From: an uncultured Gemella sp.
GTDB taxonomy: Bacteria; Bacillota; Bacilli; Staphylococcales; Gemellaceae
Length of the DNA: 7,430 nt
NCBI GenBank assembly: GCA_945869755.1
Contig: CAMBPW010000046.1
Location: 1-7,430, forward strand
Reading direction: 5' to 3'
In this document: piece after piece, positions 4,750-7,430 of the stretch
Layout of the letters: each line of letters starts with the position of its first letter
Numbering within the stretch: position 1 is the stretch's first letter
Position numbers and translations under genes: made by a program
Notes under the pieces: model-generated
What the model was told of the DNA's origin: nothing
What the model saw: the letters and a program-made list of their open reading frames with translations, nothing else
Databases searched by the model: none

Positions 4750-7389
4750 ATGTCAGAAATGTCAACAAAATACAATCCACAAGAAATTGAGAAAAATCGT
4801 TATTCTTGGTGGTTAGAAAAAGAAGTTTTTAAAGCAGATAATAAAAGTAAAAAAAATCCATACACAATTGTAATTCCACCTCCAAACGTAACAGGGAAAT
4901 TACATATAGGTCATGCGTGGGATACAACTTTACAAGATATGCTGACTAGATATAAGCGTCTTAAAGGATTTGATGTTTTATATTTACCAGGAATGGATCA
5001 TGCAGGAATTTCTACACAAGCAAAAGTAGAAGCTAAACTTCGTGAAGAAAGAATTTTACGTCATGATTTAGGACGTGAGAAATTTTTAGAAAAAGCATGG
5101 GAATGGAAAGAAGAATATGCAGGATATATTCGTGAACAGTGGGCAAAATTAGGGCTAGGTTTAGATTATTCTCGTGAAAGATTTACTCTTGATAAAGGAC
5201 TTAATGATGCTGTAACAAAAATTTTTGTTGACCATTACAATCAAGGAATTATTTATCGTGGAGAAAGAATAATAAATTGGGATCCAGCACAACGTACAGC
5301 CTTGTCAAATATCGAAGTTATTTACAAAGATGTTGAAGGTGCATTTTACCATTTAAAATATTTTTTAGCTGACGGAAGTGGAGATTATTTAGAAATTGCA
5401 ACTACTCGTCCAGAAACTTTATTCGGAGATACAGCAGTTGCAGTTCATCCAAATGACGAAAGATATAAAAAATATATTGGCAAAACAGTTTTACTTCCAG
5501 TAACTAATAGAGAAATTCCTGTAGTTGCAGACGAATATGTTGAGATGGATTTTGGAAGTGGAGTAGTAAAAATCACTCCTGCTCACGATCCAAATGACTT
5601 TGAAGTAGGAAATCGTCATAACTTACAACGTCTTATTGTAATGGACGAAAGTGCGATAATGAATGAACACGCTGATAAGTATGCAGGGCAAGATAGATTT
5701 ACTTGTCGTAAAAATTTAATTAGCGATTTGCAAGAAAGTGGTGTATGTTTTAAAATTGAAAAACATATTCATTCAGTTGGGCATTCAGAAAGAAGTGGAG
5801 CAGTAGTAGAGCCGTATCTTTCAAAACAATGGTTTGTTGCGATGAAACCTTTGGCAGAAAAATCTTTAGAAAATCAAAAAGATGCAAACAAAAAAGTTAA
5901 TTTCTATCCTCCTCGTTTTGAAAACACTTTTAGTACGTGGATGGAAAATATTCAAGACTGGTGTATTTCACGTCAACTTTGGTGGGGGCATCGTATTCCT
6001 GCTTGGTATCATAATGAAACAGGAGAAGTTTATGTAGGTATAAATCCACCAGCAGATATAGAGAATTATACACAAGATGAAGATGTTTTAGATACTTGGT
6101 TTTCATCTGCGTTATGGCCTTTTTCTACACTTGATTGGCCAAATGTTGAAAGTGAAGATTTTAAACGTTACTATCCGACTAATTGTTTAGTAACTGGATA
6201 TGACATAATATTTTTCTGGGTTGCAAGAATGATGTTCCAAGGTTTAGACTTTACTGGAGTTAGACCATTTAAAGATACTTTAATTCATGGTTTAGTGCGT
6301 GATGAACAAGGAAGAAAAATGAGTAAATCTCTAGGCAACGGAGTAGATCCTATGGAAGTTATTGAACAATATGGAGCAGATAGTTTACGTTATTTCCTTG
6401 CGACAAATTCAACTCCGGGACAAGATTTACGTTATTCTACAGAAAAAATTGAAGCGAGTTGGAATTTTATTAACAAAATATGGAATGCTTCTCGTTTCGT
6501 AATTATGAATTTAGAAAACTTCAAATATGAAGATATAGATTTAACAACAGAAAAAACACTAGCTGACAAATATATTTTGACAAAACTTGCGAAAACGATA
6601 GAAGATTACGAAAGATTATTTGAAAAATATGAATTTGGAGAAGCTTCAAGAATAGTTTATAATTTTATTTGGGAAGAATTTTGTTCGTGGTATATCGAAA
6701 TTGCTAAAATTTCACTTAATGGAGAAGATGAAGTCGCTAAGAAAACTGCAAAATCAATTTTAGTTTATGTGCTAGATGCTTCATTAAAAATGTTACATCC
6801 ATTTATGCCATTTGTTACAGAAGAAATTTGGCAAAATCTACCACACATTGGAGAAAGTATCGTAACTTCTGAATTTGCAAAAATAGAAGATATACCTGTA
6901 TTTGAAAAAGAAACGGCAGAAATGACACTCATTCAAGAAGTAATAGTAGCTGTACGTAATATTCGTAGCGAAGTAAATGCTCCAATGTCAAGAGAAATTC
7001 CACTGAAAATAAAATACTCAAATGAAGAAATTAAACAAACATTGCTAGATGGAAAAGTGTATTTAGAAAAATTTGCTAAACCTAGTGAATTAATTATTGA
7101 TAACAACATTGAAATTAATGATACAGATGTAAGTAGAGTATTGGCAGGATTAGAAATTTATGTTTCACTTGCAGATTTAATTGACGTAGATAAAGAAAAA
7201 GAAAGATTGACGAAAGAATTAGAAAAATTACAACAAGAAATTGAACGTGTAAGTAAAAAACTTTCTAACGAAAAATTCGTGGCATCAGCACCGAAAGAAG
7301 TAGTAGAAAAAGAAAAAGAGAAAAAAGCAATTTATGAAGAACAGTATAATACTGTCAAAGAAAGATTAAACGCAATTTCTAATTTATAA
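4750..7389 (+). CDS. valS: Valine--tRNA ligase
   Basis: This cytosolic class Ia aminoacyl-tRNA synthetase charges tRNA-Val with valine and edits mischarged threonine. The 879 residues match the usual bacterial length. The N-terminal Rossmann fold carries PPPNVTGKLHIGH with HIGH at 52-55. The CP1 editing domain contains TTRPETLFGDTAVAVHP (218-234) and AHDPNDFEVG (278-287), whose Asp and Thr/Arg positions are those of ValRS editing sites. The KMSKS loop is intact at 523-527. An anticodon-binding helical domain follows, and the last ~70 residues (from about 811) form the Lys/Glu-rich coiled-coil arm typical of ValRS. AGGAGG (4737-4742) lies 7 nt before the ATG. Control is by the upstream T-box, and a strong terminator follows the stop at once, so this looks monocistronic. 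No key residue is missing. Confidence 0.98.
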   Translation: MSEMSTKYNPQEIEKNRYSWWLEKEVFKADNKSKKNPYTIVIPPPNVTGKLHIGHAWDTTLQDMLTRYKRLKGFDVLYLPGMDHAGISTQAKVEAKLREERILRHDLGREKFLEKAWEWKEEYAGYIREQWAKLGLGLDYSRERFTLDKGLNDAVTKIFVDHYNQGIIYRGERIINWDPAQRTALSNIEVIYKDVEGAFYHLKYFLADGSGDYLEIATTRPETLFGDTAVAVHPNDERYKKYIGKTVLLPVTNREIPVVADEYVEMDFGSGVVKITPAHDPNDFEVGNRHNLQRLIVMDESAIMNEHADKYAGQDRFTCRKNLISDLQESGVCFKIEKHIHSVGHSERSGAVVEPYLSKQWFVAMKPLAEKSLENQKDANKKVNFYPPRFENTFSTWMENIQDWCISRQLWWGHRIPAWYHNETGEVYVGINPPADIENYTQDEDVLDTWFSSALWPFSTLDWPNVESEDFKRYYPTNCLVTGYDIIFFWVARMMFQGLDFTGVRPFKDTLIHGLVRDEQGRKMSKSLGNGVDPMEVIEQYGADSLRYFLATNSTPGQDLRYSTEKIEASWNFINKIWNASRFVIMNLENFKYEDIDLTTEKTLADKYILTKLAKTIEDYERLFEKYEFGEASRIVYNFIWEEFCSWYIEIAKISLNGEDEVAKKTAKSILVYVLDASLKMLHPFMPFVTEEIWQNLPHIGESIVTSEFAKIEDIPVFEKETAEMTLIQEVIVAVRNIRSEVNAPMSREIPLKIKYSNEEIKQTLLDGKVYLEKFAKPSELIIDNNIEINDTDVSRVLAGLEIYVSLADLIDVDKEKERLTKELEKLQQEIERVSKKLSNEKFVASAPKEVVEKEKEKKAIYEEQYNTVKERLNAISNL

Positions 7390-7429
7390 AAAAATCCCCT
7401 ATCAGTTTAAAGCTGATAGGGGATTTTTT
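7389..7429 (+). terminator. Strong intrinsic terminator after valS
   Basis: A 12-bp core, ATCCCCTATCAG (7394-7405) with CTGATAGGGGAT (7413-7424), is extended by A-T pairs to 7389 and 7429. The loop is 7 nt. A-rich and T-rich flanks on the two sides mean it can work in both directions. Its first A is the last base of the valS stop codon. Confidence 0.97.
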
Positions 7430-7430
7430 A

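Noticed and set aside
1..7430. CRISPR arrays, insertion sequences, tRNA or rRNA genes
   Set aside because: No regularly spaced repeats, transposase frames, terminal inverted repeats or tRNA cloverleaf sequences were seen.

Overview
The window is a very AT-rich stretch of a low-GC Gram-positive (Firmicutes) chromosome with all genes on the + strand. The mix of a pneumococcal-type LicC, a TrpXYZ-type ABC transporter, RlmH ending in Tyr-His-Lys, and a T-box-controlled valS at this base composition suggests Gemella or a close relative. That is an inference from protein resemblance and AT content, not a database result.

Layout: (1) 5-691, licC, CTP:phosphocholine cytidylyltransferase, probably the end of a lic (choline) cluster whose upstream part is outside the window. 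(2) 692-1056, a non-coding interval with a near-consensus extended -10 promoter and a ~275-nt mRNA leader. The leader holds a 17-codon ORF with one Trp codon, a long hairpin and two tandem intrinsic terminators. (3) 1057-3704, a three-gene ABC transporter operon: binding protein trpX, permease trpY and ATPase trpZ, tightly spaced and overlapping by 1 nt at trpY/trpZ. (4) 3705-3888, an A/T-tract spacer with two hairpins, one a likely terminator. (5) 3889-4365, rlmH, the 23S rRNA pseudouridine-1915 N3-methyltransferase. (6) 4366-4749, a promoter and a complete T-box leader with a GTA (Val) specifier. (7) 4750-7389, valS, followed by a strong terminator at the window edge.

Two amino-acid-responsive leaders of different design sit in one window. 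valS uses a tRNA-sensing T-box. The trpXYZ leader has no T-box; instead six successive segments, alternately carrying CCAC and GTGG, can pair as 1:2, 3:4, 5:6 (two terminators, OFF) or shift register to 2:3, 4:5 (both terminators broken, ON). Segment 1 overlaps the last codon and stop of the Trp-containing leader ORF, so a ribosome stalled at the Trp codon would mask it. This gives a coherent model of Trp-starvation antitermination that operates two terminators in relay, and it is the most interesting element here. The pairings are read directly from the sequence; the regulatory logic is inference.
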